Source: Miscanthus floridulus
Lineage: Eukaryota; Streptophyta; Magnoliopsida; Poales; Poaceae
Direction: 5' to 3'
NCBI RefSeq assembly: GCF_019320115.1
Contig: NC_089583.1
Span: forward strand, 78,679,739-78,743,738
Length of the DNA stretch: 64,000 nucleotides
Position numbers and translations under genes: made by a program. This document shows positions 1 through 11,985 of the stretch, one piece after another. Each line of letters opens with the position of its first letter. Within the stretch, counting starts at the first letter, position 1. The notes beneath the pieces are model-generated. The model did not search any database. It was not told the origin of the DNA and saw only the letters and a program-made list of their open reading frames with translations.

Positions 1-503
1 CGCGAAAATCTGGGTGCTTGCTAATAAATTGCAGGTAATTTTCTATCTAATCATGTCTTTCTTCCAATTCGTATTCTTCTCTAAGACTGCAGTCATGTAT
101 AGAAATAAGACAAAAAGTCTGAGTATGGGGTGGAGTGGGCTGTGGTGGTAGCGGGGGTGTACAAAGTTGGCAAAGGTTGTTCGTATGTTTATGGACAGGA
201 GATGAGAAAGTCTAATTGATGCTCATGATAAGAGAGGAGTGAAAGGAACAATAATTCTTGTGGAATACAATCTCCCCTTCACTCTAGAAGTCCAGACATG
301 TCAAATTTGTCTTTTCCATTACTTTTAGCATATACGATCAAATTTTGTTGGTGATGACATAAGTATTAGCTGATGATCGGTGCTTGAGAAGGACACCATA
401 GTGGAGCAAGCTGAACATGCAACTATGCCTACTATTTATGAGTAGTACACTAGTGAATAATGATATTGTATTGCCACTGATTGCTTCAGCATTTAGTGGT
501 ATC
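1..503. other. Stretch without a recognised gene
   Basis: AT-rich sequence without a convincing reading frame, terminal repeat or RNA gene. It is the sequence into which the SINE at 523 inserted. I see nothing else to annotate. The 166 bp between the SINE and LTR A (715-880) is likewise empty. Confidence 0.4.
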
Positions 504-714
504 AATGATAAAGCTACTAGCTGAAGGGCAGGCCTGGTGCAAGCGGTAGAGTCTTATCGCCTGTGACCGAAAGGTCCCAGGTTCGAGTTGCGGTCTCCTC
601 GCATTGCACAGGCGAGGGTAAGGCTTGTCACTGACACTCTTTCCCAGACCCCGCACAGAGCGGGAGCTCTCTGCACTGGGTGCGCCTTTTTTTTTAATGA
701 TAAAGCTACCAGCT
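504..714 (+). mobile_element. tRNA-derived SINE (Au-like) with 19-bp TSD
   Basis: The element body is 523-695. An A-box-like TGGTGCAAGCGGT lies near its 5' end and a B-box-like GGTTCGAGTTG about 40 bp downstream; these are internal RNA polymerase III promoter signals. The body ends in a run of nine T. The flanking 19-bp direct repeats (504-522 and 696-714) differ at one position, showing integration by target-primed reverse transcription. The head, the C-rich tail and the terminal T run resemble the grass Au SINE family; that family name is from memory. The near-identical TSD suggests a fairly recent insertion. Confidence 0.85.
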
Positions 715-880
715 CATTTGATTGCTGACCCTTTCCACAAACAGCATATCTTGCCTTTACTTTTGGTACCTATTCTCAATTGGAACTGTTGAAGGTCCTT
801 TCACGATTTTATGTATATGGTTTATATTAACCATCACTTTCAGTCTCCATGAATGACATGGGAAAATGATTAAAACTGTC

Positions 881-3800
881 TGTAACAGAACCGATCAAAT
901 TATAAGAATGTAAGTACAAGAACAATCACCGAAGTGATCAAATTCCTGTACTTAAGCTCCCATAATCCCGGTAGTTCAGAAATCACGAAGGATTTCAAAC
1001 AACTCCCGACATACAAACCAAGACCATAGTGATTCAACACAACACATCATTCGTTACAACATTTCACAAGTGGCATCCGGATTACATCCATCAGAGTTCA
1101 AATAAAATATTACAAACCAGGTTCAAATTTGCGGAAGCAACATAGTTTAGTACATAACTTCATAGTTTCAAATACATTGCCAAATCTTAGTTATGTCCCA
1201 CCAAAAGCATCTTCAGGTACGAGAACTAGGAGAGACCGCGCCCAACGGTCTAGTCTTCATCCTCAGCTGGGAGAAGACAATACTTGTAGCAACCAAAGTA
1301 GAACTGGTCATCTGCAACAGGTGGGAGATAAACCCTGAGTACGAGAAGGTACTCAGCTAGACTTACCTGTCAAAACCAGAAATAAAAGACACCAAGGGTC
1401 ATGCAAGGCTTATGAGGTGGGCTAGCTTGACATAGTTGCATAAAAGAGCTTATGAATGTAGTGACCAATTTAAACTTAGCATCAAGTTTATCATCATTTA
1501 CCTGTCCACTAGATTAGCACCTGTACTAGAGCACTCACTTATTAGGAGCAACCAATATTAACCATAGCAGGTATATTAAGGCTGTCATCATCATACCATC
1601 ATTCCTGAACCATTATGTTATTTAGTGTATCTACTTTGGAGATAAGCCCGTCAAGTTCTCACTAACCGGTGAGAGACGGCGACTCGAATCGAATTACAAC
1701 TCAGCTGAGGGGGTATTCCTAACTCTCATCCTGACATACTTTGCAAGGGTAGCCGTGGGTCACCTTTGGTACAACTCAGGAACCAAATTCGTGGGTTCGA
1801 TCAGCGCCGACACTCTCAGGGATTACCCTTCTGCCAGGACGATCAGGACTTTTAAATCACCTACCCTTGGACTCATGCCTACGGCTCCCTTTCGAGGCGT
1901 ACTTTATACTTATCGATTCCTGGCCTGGGTTGAGCTACTCGGCTTCGTGGTCGGTCTCCAGACCCGGCCAACTAAGAGAGAGGCATGCGTTCAACATGAA
2001 CAGGAAAGACTCCAAGATTCGGTCCTTAAGCGACATAGACGGAGTCACTGTAAACCGGCAAGCCTCTGCTCGGTCTTCAATTCAAATTAAGACAGGTTCT
2101 TTTCCACGATAGCAAATATAGCCAAACGTGCCATATGTATATCCCTATAGCTCGCAGGTGACAGGAAATCACCTGACTTCTACCGTATTTAAGCAGGGCT
2201 AAGCACTACACGAGCCTGAGCTACATAGGATTTAGGGTATCAATATCTGGACAAGGATTGGATAACCAATGCAACAAGTGTTTGCATCCAACACCTAAAC
2301 TTAATGCAACAATATATATATATATACATATATATATAACAATAATACTTTAATTGCATTTCATAAGTTAGGAGGCTTAATATGCTTCGGGGCTTGCCTT
2401 TCACAAAGTTGCACGGACGGTGATCCGGGCACTCAACGGCGACCTCGTCTGGCACTTCTCCCGAGGGCTGCACCTCCTGAACCTCCTGTGTTGGCTGCTG
2501 CTGCTCCCCGCTCGGTTCCTCGAATTCTAGCAGTGTCACTCCTTTTGGTACACCTATTGCATGCAGATGCACAAGATAAATATCATGGATGCATAAGGAA
2601 TGACATGATGCTCATGATGAATGGATAACAGTAAGTATTTAACGAAAACATCACTGGACACTCGTTTACCGATTAAGAATAGCTCTATTCAAATCACTTT
2701 AAAACATGTATCTAACTTAACTCAAAGAACAAGATCAACTTACCTAACTTGCATAACCTAAGATAAAGATGCTCATCTTCAGTTAAAGGCCTAACACCTA
2801 GGAACATTAACATAAGCTTAGGAATAGTAAAGGTATACTTAAATCAAAAGTTAAGGTTTCATATGCAAACGAGCAGTTCCTTAATTCATTCACAACAAGA
2901 GTTCTACAAATTCAAATGACTTGCAAGAGGACATTCTGGAAAGCTTATGAAATTCTCTACAAATCATTTGTAAATATCAAAGCATGATTCTTACGTTAAC
3001 AAAATCGAATTAAAGTAAACATAGAATCTGTCGAGAAATGACAGGTTTACTAAATTAAATATTTAGTGATGATGCAAAAACATAATTGGACCAAATCAAG
3101 TTTACCAACTTGTTGTGCATACCAGAGAAACATCACAAAGTATAGTGCCAACTTCTAAATAAATTATTTAATGTCCTTTTCTAATTTATTTAGTTAATTA
3201 GGTGATTAAAGCAACATATAGTAAAACTATATAGAAAAATCTACAAAAATTATAGTAGCTACCTCATGCTTCACATAGATTACCATAAAAATTTCAAAGC
3301 AATTGGACAAGCAAAACTTGCTATATTAAAAATAACAGATGGCAGGTCTATTTCTAGCATAATTAGGAAACCCTATTGAAAAGTGTCAAGCAACAGATTT
3401 CACATTTTTCCTAGTATCATTCTAGCATAAGAATAGCACTCACCAAATTTTACCTTTACTGGATCTATAAAAAAATTATGAAAATTCACACAAGATCCAT
3501 CCATGCAAACAAGAGAATTACCTAACTCCTACATACAGTGTCTAAAGTGTATGAAAATTTAACTACAAGCTATTCATGATATGAGCAGTACACTATAAAA
3601 ATTTCATGCCATTTGGAGCTACACAGAAAAAGATATAATTACCCCTATTTCCCACATGATTAAAAGAGATAATTAGCAACTCCATTTTTCATAACAGAAC
3701 ATGGCATAAATTATATTTTTAATATAAACTAGACATTACCAGAAACTCAACAAAATTGAAACCACATCATTTGGATCTACCAACCAAGAGATATACATTT

Positions 3801-5572
3801 TTGAATCTGTACCCAAATCTATGAAAAAGAATAAAACAAAACAAATTGGAAACCCTAACCAGCTACTGGGCCGGCTCGGAAAACCACTGCGGCCTACGAC
3901 GCGCACGCCCGCACACGCCAGCGTGGCCTAGAAACACGGCGCGGCCCACGGTCGGCTCCCGCCCGCGCGCGGCTGCTGACAAGCGGGCCTCGCTAGTCAG
4001 AGAGAAAACAAGGGAGGGAAGAAGAGCGGCGGCGGTAGCTCGCCGCCGGTGGCAGCTCCGGCGAGGCCACGGGTTCCAGTGTGTTCACCTCACCCGTGCG
4101 CACCTAGGGGTACCATTAATTATAGCAATTGCGGTGGCTAGGGGGAATGGCGACGGCTATGGCGGCGCACGGCTGCTAGTTGGCCAGCTCCGGTGAACCG
4201 ACGGCATCACGGTCCTAATGGTCTACCCTACGAGCATCCGCATCACTAACTGGACCTAAAGCAAGGGAAAGAGGGGGCAATAAGAGGCTCGAGCGGCACA
4301 GCCACGTGCGAGCTCGGCCAGCGGCGAACATGGCGACCCGGTGGAGCCGCCTTCATGGTGAGCCCTACCTGAGGCAAGGATGAGGTTTCGGTGAGGTCGA
4401 GGACGTGGAGGGGATCACGGTGGTGCTGTGGTTCATGGGATTCGGACAATGGCGCTCAGTGAGGGTGATTTGGCTCGGTGGTGGCCACGGTCTTCTCGGT
4501 CACCGCGCTCGCTTGGAAGAGGACGGTAGAGAGGGAAATGGCAAGAGGAAGAGGGAGTGAGCGAGGCATTGGCTTGGCTTTCACCTGGGAGCACGGGCGC
4601 GTGATGTGGAGGTGCTAGCTAGGCATGCATGCCACGCGGTGGCCAGCCTCTGAATCGGTCGGCCATGACGTTCACTGAATGTTTTCTGAAACGACTGAAT
4701 CGGGGTCCGGTGGCACGACTAACAGCGCCATTTCATCGCCTCATAGCTCGTAATCTAGTCCGAGTTAGCGGTAGGTAGTAACAGCAAATTTGTAGAGCTA
4801 CAGTAGTACTACAACATTGTCAAATGGGGCTTGGACTAATTCGGTCTGGATTGGGAGATACAAGGTCGCAAAGAGGGGCTCATGAAACCGTAAGTTAGGA
4901 CTTGACTGAAAATTTTTTCTAAGTCTAAAATCAGCAGGGGAACCTGACCTGTGGGCCTTGTTTGAGCATGTTCTAGCCATTTTCATGAGATGGTCATATT
5001 GAGACTTTTGTTCCTTGATAAATTGGCTACAACTTTGGTAAAGGGTGCACATCCATGCAAGGTCTCTAGGTTGGACTTTTTAATCAGTCAAACAGAGTCA
5101 CTCTATTGGTCATCCTAAAGTCAAACCTCCACCTAGAGGGTAATTTAGTCATTTTGGTCCACATGAACAATGTCCCATCAATTACCCTAAGTGTAGTTAA
5201 GGTGTATTAGACCATAATTAACCACTCTACACCAGTGCTACACCAACTTCTAAGTATCACATGTGATAAAACAACAAAGCACTCAAATTACCCTAATGTT
5301 GCAAATCCATGTTTCACATGTTTCATGACTTTGTTGCAATTTTAAACTTGTCATATTACATTACCATGTTGCCATGTTTCAAGGTATGAGAAACTCATGT
5401 TGCATTCACATGTTGCACTAACTACCATTCACAAGCAATCAAGTATGAAACAAACATAATTGAGAATGTTGCATATACATGTTTCAGTAACAATGGCATG
5501 ATGAGATAGATGATGCACATGTTTATGAAATGAAATGCAATTTTGTGGGAGCCAAACACCTAGGGTGTTACA
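881..5572 (-). repeat. Very long LTR (copy A) of a chromodomain Ty3/gypsy element
   Basis: This is the 3' LTR of the element whose pol lies at 5590-7520 on the minus strand. On the plus strand it starts TGTAACAGAACC and ends GGTGTTACA, so the termini are an inverted TGTAACA/TGTTACA pair. A polypurine tract adjoins its right edge. It is 4,692 bp long, large for an LTR. It is AT-rich except for a GC-rich island at about 3850-4640, where overlapping frames appear on both strands without a clear protein. Related copies B, C, D and E lie elsewhere in the window in the same orientation. The 5' bp before it is CTGTC; no partner TSD can be found because the other end of the element is missing. Confidence 0.85.
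1335..1356 (-). promoter_or_regulatory. Conserved LTR hairpin, copy A
   Basis: Perfect 8-bp stem CTGAGTAC / GTACTCAG around a 6-nt loop. The same stem with other loops occurs at the matching place of LTRs B, C and D. On the element's sense strand it directly follows a GTAAGT splice-donor-like stretch, about 460 bp from the LTR's 3' end, so it would lie in the transcribed leader. The function is unknown. Confidence 0.6.
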
Positions 5573-5590
5573 GCCCTCCCCCCTTAGAAA
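5573..5590 (-). promoter_or_regulatory. Polypurine tract of element A
   Basis: Read on the minus strand this is a purine run (AAGGGGGGAGGGC) directly before the LTR start TGTAACACC. A purine run in this place primes plus-strand DNA synthesis in LTR retrotransposons. It confirms that element A runs right to left and that 881-5572 is its 3' LTR. Confidence 0.8.
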
Positions 5591-7520
5591 AATCTCATCC
5601 TGAGATTTGGAAAGCGTACCATTTAGTATAGAAAGTCGGATGATTTTCCTTTAGATAATCTTCCCGCTCCCATGTTGCATCCTGATCACTATGATTACTT
5701 CAAACTACCTTGTATAACTTAACTACTCACCTACGAGTTACCCTTTCTTGAGTATCCAGAACTTGCACGGGCTACTCTTTCCTCGGGAATACGAAGACAC
5801 TTCTTCAGCTGAGACACATGGAATACCGGGAATATAGCTCCCATTTCATGTGGTAGATTGAGTTTATAGGCTACTCTTCCACTTTTCTCGATAATTCGGT
5901 AAGGTCCAACATATCGAGGCTCAAGCTTCCTTTTGATTCCAAAACATTTTACTCCTCTCATAGGGGATACCTTCAGATAAACATGGTCACCTACTTCAAA
6001 CTCAATAGGTTTTCTTCTCTTATCAGCATAGCTCTTTTGTCTAGCCTGAGCGGCAGTCATATTCTTCTGTATAGTTCGGACTTGCTCTTCGGCTTCTTTT
6101 ACAAAATCAATACCATAGAATCTTCTTTCTCCAGGTTCCACCTAGTTTAAAGGAGTCCTACACTTGCGGCCATATAACGATTCAAAAGGAGCCATCTTGA
6201 TACTCTCTTGATAACTGTTGCTATAAGAGAATTCAGCGAGAGGCAACCATTCCTCCCAAGAGCCTTTGCAAGAGATAAGACAAGCTCTAAGCATATCTTC
6301 AAGAATTTGATTAACACGCTCAGTCTGTCCCGATGTTTGCGGATGATAGGCAGAATTGCGGATTAGATGAGTGCCAAGATTCTGATATAAGCATTCCCAA
6401 AAGCGAGCCATGAATTGCGGTCCTCTATCTGAAACAATGGATTTGGGTACACCATAGAGACGTACCACTTGTTGAAAATAAATATCAGCATAATTGTGAG
6501 GGTGATAGGTAGACTTAACCGGAATAAAGTGAGCAGATTTAGTTAGACGATCTACGATAACCTAGATAGAATCAAAACCCTTTTTGGTAGCGGGTAACCC
6601 AACAATGAAATCCATAACAATTTCTTCCCACTTCCAGCCAGGAATAGAGAGTGGCTGCAATAACCTGGGCTTCATGTGAATAGCCTTGACTCTACAACAG
6701 TTATTACACCTTGCCACGTAGACTGCGATTTCTTTCTTCATCTTGGTCCATTAATAATACGGCTTGAGATCTTGATACATTTTACTGCTACCAGGATGGA
6801 TGGACAATCTAGAAGAATGGGCTTCAGCCATAATTTGATTTCTAAGTTCTTTGTCTTTGGGTACTACAAGCCTATCATTAAACCAGAGAATTCCTTTGTC
6901 ATTGACCCTAAAGTGCTTGGTCTCCTGCTCTTTTATCTTCCGCTTGATGTGAAACACACCCACATCAGTCTTCTAGAGTTCGATAATTCGACTTCTAAGA
7001 GAGCAATCCACAGTGATATTGTGGAGTACTATAGGATAAAGGAGGTGTGCCAGATGAAAGTCTTCACTAACTAAGGAATTGCAATGGGCCTTTCTGCTTA
7101 AGGCATCAGCAACCACATTTGCCTTGTCAGGATGGTAGTGCACTTGAAGGTTGTAGTCTTTGATTAATTCTAACCATCGTCGTTGACGCATGTTCAACTT
7201 GGGTTGAGTAAAGATGTACTTGAGACTTTTATGGTCAGTATAGATGTTGCACACATTACCTAGCAAGTAATGTCTCCAAATCTTCAGGGCATGAACAACC
7301 GTGGCTAGCTCTAAGTCATGGGTAGGATAATTGATTTCATGCTTTCGAAGCTGGCGTGAAGCATAAGCAATGACTCGGCCTTCCTGCATAAGAACACACC
7401 CCAAACCGGTGCCACATGCATTACAATAGACATCAAAAGGCTTCTCAATGTCAGGTTGTGCCAATACAGGAGCAGAAGTTAGTAAGGTCCGCAAAGTGTG
7501 GAAAGCCTCCCATGTCCACG
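5590..7520 (-). pseudogene. pol: Decayed pol of a chromodomain Ty3/gypsy element (RNase H, integrase, chromodomain)
   Basis: Domains in order on the minus strand. RNase H (7494 to about 7070) has the TDHKSLKY and VVADALSRK motifs, but the first catalytic aspartate motif reads CNAC. The integrase zinc finger follows (HxnHxnCxxC, about 6860-6690). The integrase core (about 6630-6350) has MDFIVG, SDRG and TERVNQ with D,D(35)E spacing. The C-terminal domain (about 6140-5770) contains EPRYVGPYRI and FPVFHVSQLKKCL. A chromodomain-like tail (about 5750-5600) runs almost to the polypurine tract. Stops interrupt it near 6558, at 6142 and twice in the chromodomain. The chromodomain and motif wording fit the Tekay/Del chromovirus lineage. 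Reverse transcriptase, protease, gag and the 5' LTR are missing: recognisable pol ends near 7510 just before the Tat element. The element cannot be autonomous. Confidence 0.85.
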
Positions 7521-7595
7521 TGCAGTGTAGTCTGGCTTAGATACGTGCGGATTGTGAAGGCGGCGTATACATAGGGAAAGAGAGGTTTTTTTACA
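7521..7595. other. Junction between element A and the Tat element
   Basis: These 75 bp match neither the reverse transcriptase expected upstream of the RNase H of element A nor the Tat LTR. They end in a short T run. They may be filler DNA from a deletion or a fragment of an older sequence. Confidence 0.35.
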
Positions 7596-8470
7596 CCTCG
7601 GTGCGAAAAGTGACCCACAAGTAAATATTTGTAGTTTTGTCATGCGTTGTAATCCGATGTGACCTAGCACTCAATGACACAGGATTTATACTGGTTCAGG
7701 CAACGTGCTCTACGTCCAGTTTTGGTCGATCGGTGACTTTATTCCTGAGCCTGGGTGCTCGAAATTTGCTGTGGGGTTACAAACGAGTAGGAATAAGAAG
7801 GGGTGTTAAAGGCCCGGTCGGACTCTAAACCGAAGGGTCGAGAGTGACAGGGGCTCTAACGTGCGCTAAGTATTAGAGCATATGCTCTGTGTAGCTTTAG
7901 AGTTCTAGAGCTATTGAGCTATTCAAGTCCTGGAGAACCAGAGAACTAGAGTCAGAATTCTCAGGTCAGATCGATCAGGTCCTCTTTTAGGAGAGAGCTC
8001 ATCCCCTTTTATAGTCGAAGGGGATGGGCTCTTACAAGAGAGAGAGAAAGTATACGTGTGCTATCTAGTCTTGTTGCCCACGCTGTCAGGTACGAGACGG
8101 TTGTCGGCGCCCACATACTGTTTATGCCCAGATGCATGTGGCAGACTCCATCGTTATCGTCTAGTACGGCAAATATCGGTGCCTACCATACTGTAAGGCA
8201 AATGTCGACGCCTACAACATTGTTCAGGCAAATGTCGGCGCCTACAACACTGTTGGGGTTCTGACACGCCTAGAAGGTTGTATAGTGCCGATCTGGCATG
8301 GCCTGATGGCACCATCCTGTAGGTTCGCAGGGTATGGCAGGGTACGGTCTTTGGTATTGCAGTTTGACTTTGAGCGCTAGGAATATGTCATCCCGCCTGT
8401 GGAAGGAGTGGAGACCAGGTCGGAGGCGAGCGTCGTCTTGCCCCCAACAGAGCCAAATGTTGTCCCGGGA
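7596..8470 (-). repeat. 3' LTR of the Tat element, internally shortened
   Basis: From 7598 to about 8378 the sequence follows the 5' LTR at 19635-20425. About 220 bp of the 5' LTR is then absent and weaker similarity resumes around 8390-8450. The right border is uncertain because the expected terminal CTGACA is not present. A TATA-like CTATAAAAGGGG lies on the minus strand near 8005-8020. Confidence 0.7.
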
Positions 8471-9047
8471 GGAAGCGAGCTGCCTTCGTCCTCGTCGACT
8501 GTACCGTCAGCCAATGTCGCCGGGCGGCAATAATAGAGTTTAGAGTAGAAATAGTTAGTTCATGTAAAAAGACGAGTTCATGGGGAAGCCCCCGTGTGAA
8601 CAGTTTTACATTCATTAATATTTTGAGTTCGTTCTGTAATGAAGTAACTCGTGAGGGGAAGCTTGTCCCATCCGCCCTTGTTTTTACCCTTGCGTAGCTT
8701 AGTTTTTTGTCCTTTCTTTTTTTGCACCTGCCCATTGACCCATAGGCTGCAACCTTAAGAACCCGAGTGTGACCCGCGAGGCTCAGCTGCTCATAACCAT
8801 AGGTCGTTGTGGGGTGTGATCGGTCGGGAGGTTAAAACATAAGTTACGTAGGGTAATAAAAGGAACGGAAAGCCCTTTCGTTTGGGCGACGCCCTTTCGT
8901 TTGGGTGAAATGTATTACTATATGATAGTAAAAAAGAAGGGTGGTATCGCACCCCCATGGAGCCTCCGAGTGACCTAGGCCGAGAGTGCTTGGGCTGGGG
9001 TGCTGTAGGAGCAAACGTTGAATGAAAAGAAAAGGTAAGACTGAGCT
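8471..9047 (-). other. Non-coding 3' internal region of the Tat element
   Basis: Lies between the integrase stop codon (9048-9050) and the 3' LTR. No domain is recognisable. It contains a short direct repeat of about 19 bp (GCCCTTTCGTTTGGG core) near 8872 and 8891. The frames predicted here look like chance. Confidence 0.45.
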
Positions 9048-10060
9048 TTAGGGGAAGAAACAATGTAACTGTTCGATGTTCCATGTGTTGGTGAGAACGT
9101 TGCTGTTGTCGTCCTTCAGCCGGTAGGCGCCCGGTTGGATCACTTCGGTCACCGTGTAGGGTCCTTCTCATGGTGGAGAGAGTTTATGTTTCTCTTTGGT
9201 TGACTGGGTCCTCCTGATTATGAGATAACCGACCTCAAGTATCCTCCCTCTGATTTTTCTTTCATGGTACCTACGGAGAGTTTGCTGGTAGTGAGCTGAG
9301 CGAGTGATGGTCGTCTCATGAGCCTCCTCGAGTAGGTCGACCGCGTCCTGCTGAGCCTCCACGGCTCGGTCTAGGTCGAAGGCCTTCACTCTTAGGGCGC
9401 CGTGATCGAGGTCAGAGGGCAACACTGCTTCAGCTTAGTAGGCTAGGAAGAAAGGTGTAAACCCGTGGATCGGTTCGGGGTCGTTCTTAGGCTCCAGAGG
9501 ATCGCTGGGACCTCTGCAACCCATCACCTAGCATACTTATTGAGTCGGTCAAAGATGCGGGGCTTGAGTCCTTGGAGGACCATGCCATTGTCCCGCTCGG
9601 CCTAACCATTAGTACGTAGATGTCCGACCGAGGCCCAATCAATTCTGATGCCATATCCATCACAGAAGTCTAGGAACTACTTCCCAGTGAAGTTTGTTCC
9701 ATGGTCGGTGATGATACAGTTAGGAACACCAAAACGATAGATGATGTCGAGGAAGAACTTGACCGCCTCTTTCGAGCGGATATTGGTGATGGGCTTCGCA
9801 TCTATCCACTTGGTGAATTTGTCCACCGCTATGAGTAGGTGAGTGAAGCCGCCCGGGGCCTTTTTGAGGGGTCCAACCATGTCAAGGCCCCAGACCATGA
9901 ATGGCCAGGTGATGGGGATGGTCTGAAGCTCCTGCACTGGCAAATGAGTTTGCCGAGCATAGAACTAGCACCCTTTACACCTGCAGACAACCTCCTCTGC
10001 ATCTCGCAGCGCGGTGGGCTTGTAAAAACCCTAGCAAAAGGTTTTCCTGACTAGCGACCT
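9048..10060 (-). pseudogene. int: Integrase of the Tat element
   Basis: Integrase joins element cDNA to the host chromosome. The core begins near 9940 with WGLDMVGP and FTKWIDAKP; ITDHGTNFTGK supplies the second aspartate and AERDNG the region of the catalytic glutamate. The C-terminal part (about 9425-9050) reads RRTQSTKEKHKLSPP, then EGPYTV, and ends in NTWNIEQLHCFFP before the stop at 9048. In-frame stops occur after the core (near 9672), just before AERDNG (about 9604) and between SPP and EGPY (9168-9170). The last two fit CAG-to-TAG and TGG-to-TGA changes. It is not functional. Confidence 0.8.
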
Positions 10061-10489
10061 TGGAGCCATGTGATGTCCGTAGATTCTAGCATGGACTTCG
10101 AGGAGAAGCTGTTTCCCTTGGTTGATCGGGATGCACCTCATGAGTACTCCCGATGGGCTTCGCTTGTAAAGTTCGTCACCAAGGGCGATGAACGTCTTGA
10201 CGCATCAAGCAATACATCGTGCTTCAGTCCTTTCCGGTGGGAGAACCTCCTCGAGGAGGTAGGTGAGCAGTGGTGCTCTCTAGTCGACCGGATCGAGTGC
10301 CACCATGGCGATGTCGACAGGCGATGTTGTCATGGAGGTGACAAGGTCGGAGCCCCCGAGCACTTGGTCGGGGTCAGGGCATGTCAGGAGGTTAGAGCCA
10401 CTGAGTGCCAGATTGGTGTCGGAGTGTGTCTGGATCGAATCCTCTAGAATGCAGGCAGACAGATCATGGAGATCATTGATGAAGACCCC

Positions 10490-10882
10490 ATCTAGAGATG
10501 GAACCCGCCTGATAGCCAATTTTGTAAAGAAATAAGCGGCATCGTTGTCCTTTCGGGGGACATGATGTAGTTCGATCCCTTGGAACTTGCCCTCAAGCTT
10601 GCGCACCTCCTAGCAGTATGCTGCCATAAGAGGGCTCTTGCAGGAGGACTCCTTCATGACTTGGTCGACGACCAACTCCAAGTCGCCGCGTACGTACAAC
10701 CACGTAGCGCCGAGCTCGACAGCAATGTGGAGTCCGTTGATGAGGGCCTCGTATTCCGTGGCATTGTTTGAGGCCAAAAAATGAAGACGGATCGCGTAAC
10801 GGAGCCTGCTCCCATCTGGGGAGATCGGAACCACTCTAGCCCCTGAGCCTGACGCCATGACTGACCCGTCGAAGTACATCAT
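10490..10882 (-). pseudogene. Additional RNase H domain of the Tat element
   Basis: Separate from the reverse-transcriptase-linked RNase H and placed just before integrase, as in Tat-group elements. It starts with YFDGS (first acidic residue), has NNATEYEAL (glutamate), RGDLELVVDQ (aspartate) and, after a TAG stop at about 10610, HHVPRKDNDAAYFFTKLA (last aspartate). All four catalytic positions can be placed. It would degrade the RNA strand of RNA-DNA hybrids. Confidence 0.8.
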
Positions 10883-11985
10883 TCAGTACTAATGTGTGAC
10901 GTCTAGGGTCAGGAGATGGACTTCCGTCCATTCGGCAAGAGCCTAAGACTTAATAGCAGTGTGGGGGATATACCTGATGTCATGGCCCATGAGCTCAAGA
11001 TCCCACATGGAGATCCAACCCACGACATCATGGTTGCAAATGATGTCTCCCAATGGGTATGAGGTGACGACCATGACTTCATGGTCAGTGAAGTAGTGTA
11101 GGAGCTTCTAGGTCGCCATCAGCATGGCGTATAGAAGCTTCTGAACCTAGGGATATTGAACCTTGGCGTCGATGAGTACCTCACTGATGAAGTACACTGG
11201 TCGTTGGACCTTCAGGGGGTGTCCTGGCTCTTCCCTTTCGACGACTAGGGAGGCGCTCACAATGTGGTTGTTTGCCACGATGTAGAGGAGGAGGGGTTCT
11301 CCCTATTCGGGAGCGACGAGGATTGGAGCCGATGTTAGTGATGCTTGGAGGCTTTCCAAAGCCTACTATGCCTCCTCAGTCTAGACGAATACTCTGTCTT
11401 CTTGAGAAGTTTATAGAGAGGCATCCTCCGCTCGCCTAGTTGGTAGATGAACCGGCTCAGGGCGGCCAAACAGCTGGTGAGCCTCTGTACGCCCTTGACG
11501 TTGCATATAGGGCCCATGTTGGAGATGGCTATGATTTTTTTGGGGTTGGCTTTGATGCCATGTTTGGACATGATGTATCCAAGCAGCCTCCCCTTTGAAA
11601 CCCCGAAAACATATTTTTCGGGATTCAATTTGACGCTGAACCTTTGAAGGTTCATGAATGTTGCGGCTAGGTTTTAGATCAGGTCGCTGGCTTGAGCCGT
11701 TTTCACCACTATATCATCTACATAGATGGCGATTGTTGGTTTCGGTTGCTCGACTTGATCAGGCTGGTTGGGCGGGTCGATTTAGTCAGTGAAGCATCGC
11801 TGCATGCACCGTTGATAGGTGGTGCCAGCGTTCTTCAGACCAAAAGACATTGTTACGTAGCAGTACAAACCATATGGGGTGATGAATGAAGTCGCGAGCT
11901 AGTCGGACTCTTTCATCATGATCTGGTGATAGCCTGAGTAGGCATCCAGAAAGAGAGGATGTCACATCCTGAGGTGGAGTTGACT
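10883..11985 (-). pseudogene. RT: Reverse transcriptase C-terminal part and first RNase H of the Tat element
   Basis: Continues the reverse transcriptase interrupted by LTR B. Next to the insertion is the stretch NSTSGCD, then (with a 1-base frameshift) LDAYSGYHQIMMKES, then YGLYCYVTMSFGLKNAG. The YVDD active-site box is at about 11715-11726. The thumb/connection region follows, with KCVFGV-like and RLLGY/RLTSCLAALSRF-like motifs at 11655-11400. Left of this the linked RNase H is badly decayed. Several in-frame stops are present. Confidence 0.75.

Noticed and set aside
527..600. Possible tRNA gene from A- and B-box motifs
   Set aside because: The rest of the molecule does not fold as a tRNA, the boxes continue into a SINE body, and a 19-bp TSD flanks the unit.
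3846..4449. Frame of 116 codons and antisense frames
   Set aside because: GC-rich island of LTR A, with no domain and biased composition.
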